A DNA stretch of 64,000 nucleotides from Streptomyces sp. NBC_01197 (GTDB lineage: Bacteria; Actinomycetota; Actinomycetes; Streptomycetales; Streptomycetaceae). This document shows positions 63,431 to 64,000 of the stretch, piece by piece. How positions within the stretch are numbered: the stretch's first letter is position 1; every line of letters begins with the position of its first letter. The stretch is from positions 1,674,001 through 1,738,000 of the forward strand of contig NZ_CP108569.1 of NCBI RefSeq assembly GCF_036010505.1. Reading direction: 5' to 3'. The notes under the pieces were generated by a model. It saw only the letters and a program-made list of their open reading frames with translations, was not told where the DNA came from and did no database searches. A program made the translations under genes and the position numbers.

Positions 63431-64000
63431 TCAGGGCGCCACGAGTACGTACGGCGCCAGATCGGCGGCCAGTTCCTCGTGCACCAGCGCCTTGAGGAGG
63501 GTGCCCTCCGGGGTGTGCTCCTCGGAGATCACTTCCCCGTCGGAGTGCGCACGGGCGACGAGCTGTCCGTGCGTGTACGGAACGAGCACCTCCACCGACA
63601 CCTGTGGCCGGGGCAGTTGCTCGTCGATCAGCGCGAGCAGTTCGACGATGCCCTGCCCCGAGCGGGCCGACACCGCGATGGCGCGCCGCTCGATGCGCAG
63701 CAGCCGCTGCAGGACGAGCGAATCGGCCGCGTCCGCCTTGTTGACCACCACGATCTCCGGGACGTCGGTGGCACCGACCTCCCGGATCACCTCACGTACG
63801 GCGGCGAGCTGCTCCTCCGGAGCCGGGTGCGAGCCGTCCACGACGTGCAGGATCAGGTCGGACTCGCCGACCTCCTCCATGGTGGACCGGAACGCCTCGA
63901 CCAGGTGGTGCGGCAGATGCCGGACGAAACCAACGGTGTCCGCCAGCGTGTAGAGCCGCCCGCTCGGTGTCTCGGCCTTGCGCACGGTCGGGTCCAGGGT
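63431..64000 (-). CDS. hflX: GTPase HflX (C-terminal part)
   Basis: The gene enters from beyond the right edge; about 190 C-terminal residues are seen. TLDPTVRKAETPSGR is switch I with the key threonine, LADTVGFVRHLPHHLVEAF the G3 box and HflX-specific helix, VVVNKADAA the G4 box, SARSGQGI the G5 box. The C-terminal domain (VEVLVPYTHGQLVARAHSDG) is standard. HflX binds the large ribosomal subunit and rescues or splits stalled or hibernating ribosomes. Confidence 0.95.
   Translation of the reverse strand, partial: TLDPTVRKAETPSGRLYTLADTVGFVRHLPHHLVEAFRSTMEEVGESDLILHVVDGSHPAPEEQLAAVREVIREVGATDVPEIVVVNKADAADSLVLQRLLRIERRAIAVSARSGQGIVELLALIDEQLPRPQVSVEVLVPYTHGQLVARAHSDGEVISEEHTPEGTLLKALVHEELAADLAPYVLVAP

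Overview
The window is high-GC actinobacterial DNA with strong GC bias at third codon positions. Its gene content and order (parC, a citrate synthase pair, parE, the principal sigma gene hrdB, the sporulation gene whiH, rnhB, nrdJ-nrdR, lexA, dinG-type helicase, a siderophore operon, hflX) match the core region of a Streptomyces chromosome, corresponding in my recollection to about SCO5796-SCO5840 of S. coelicolor. The species cannot be named from the sequence alone.

Layout. 1-5.1 kb: a partial quinone-oxidoreductase-type dehydrogenase facing a TetR regulator, a GntR/FCD regulator, and a two-gene M16 peptidase operon. 5.3-9 kb: topoisomerase IV subunit A and a G3E GTPase metal chaperone. 9-21 kb: a carboxylate/citrate block. 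It holds a citrate synthase, a divergent citrate synthase fused to a DNA-binding domain, a CitA-type kinase, a CitB-type response regulator and an ActP-like sodium symporter with its DUF485 partner. Between kinase and regulator lie an SRPBCC gene, a broken PucR regulator and a SsuABC/NMT1-type ABC transporter. 21-24 kb: a NarL-type two-component operon. 24-30.6 kb: parE, a small zinc-ribbon protein, a secreted trypsin-like protease, hrdB and whiH.

30.7-47 kb: an ABC transporter fusion protein, a Nudix protein with an NrtR-like tail, a glycogen-debranching-type protein, a DUF4192 protein, a decayed regulator/epimerase pair, a kinase-fold phosphotransferase, a RecQ helicase with a phosphoribosyltransferase-like tail, two poorly known proteins, rnhB, an ADP-ribosylglycohydrolase, a frameshifted phosphatase and a DUF4937-like protein. 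47-54.3 kb: DNA-precursor and damage genes: nrdJ and nrdR behind tandem NrdR boxes, lexA behind an SOS box, and a DinG-like helicase.

54.3-60.5 kb: a four-gene NRPS-independent siderophore (NIS) operon (diaminobutyrate-type aminotransferase, NIS synthetase, GNAT acyltransferase, second NIS synthetase). It has no decarboxylase, monooxygenase or transporter, and its last synthetase carries the only in-frame TTA (bldA-dependent) codon I found in the window. 60.8-63.3 kb: two tandem paralogous secreted serine-protease-like lipoproteins. A partial hflX closes the window.

The strongest candidates for something undescribed are the NIS operon with its TTA gate, and the DNA-binding citrate synthase that shares a promoter region, containing three TTGA/TCAA sites, with a second citrate synthase. 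I found no tRNA, rRNA, CRISPR array, prophage or insertion sequence.
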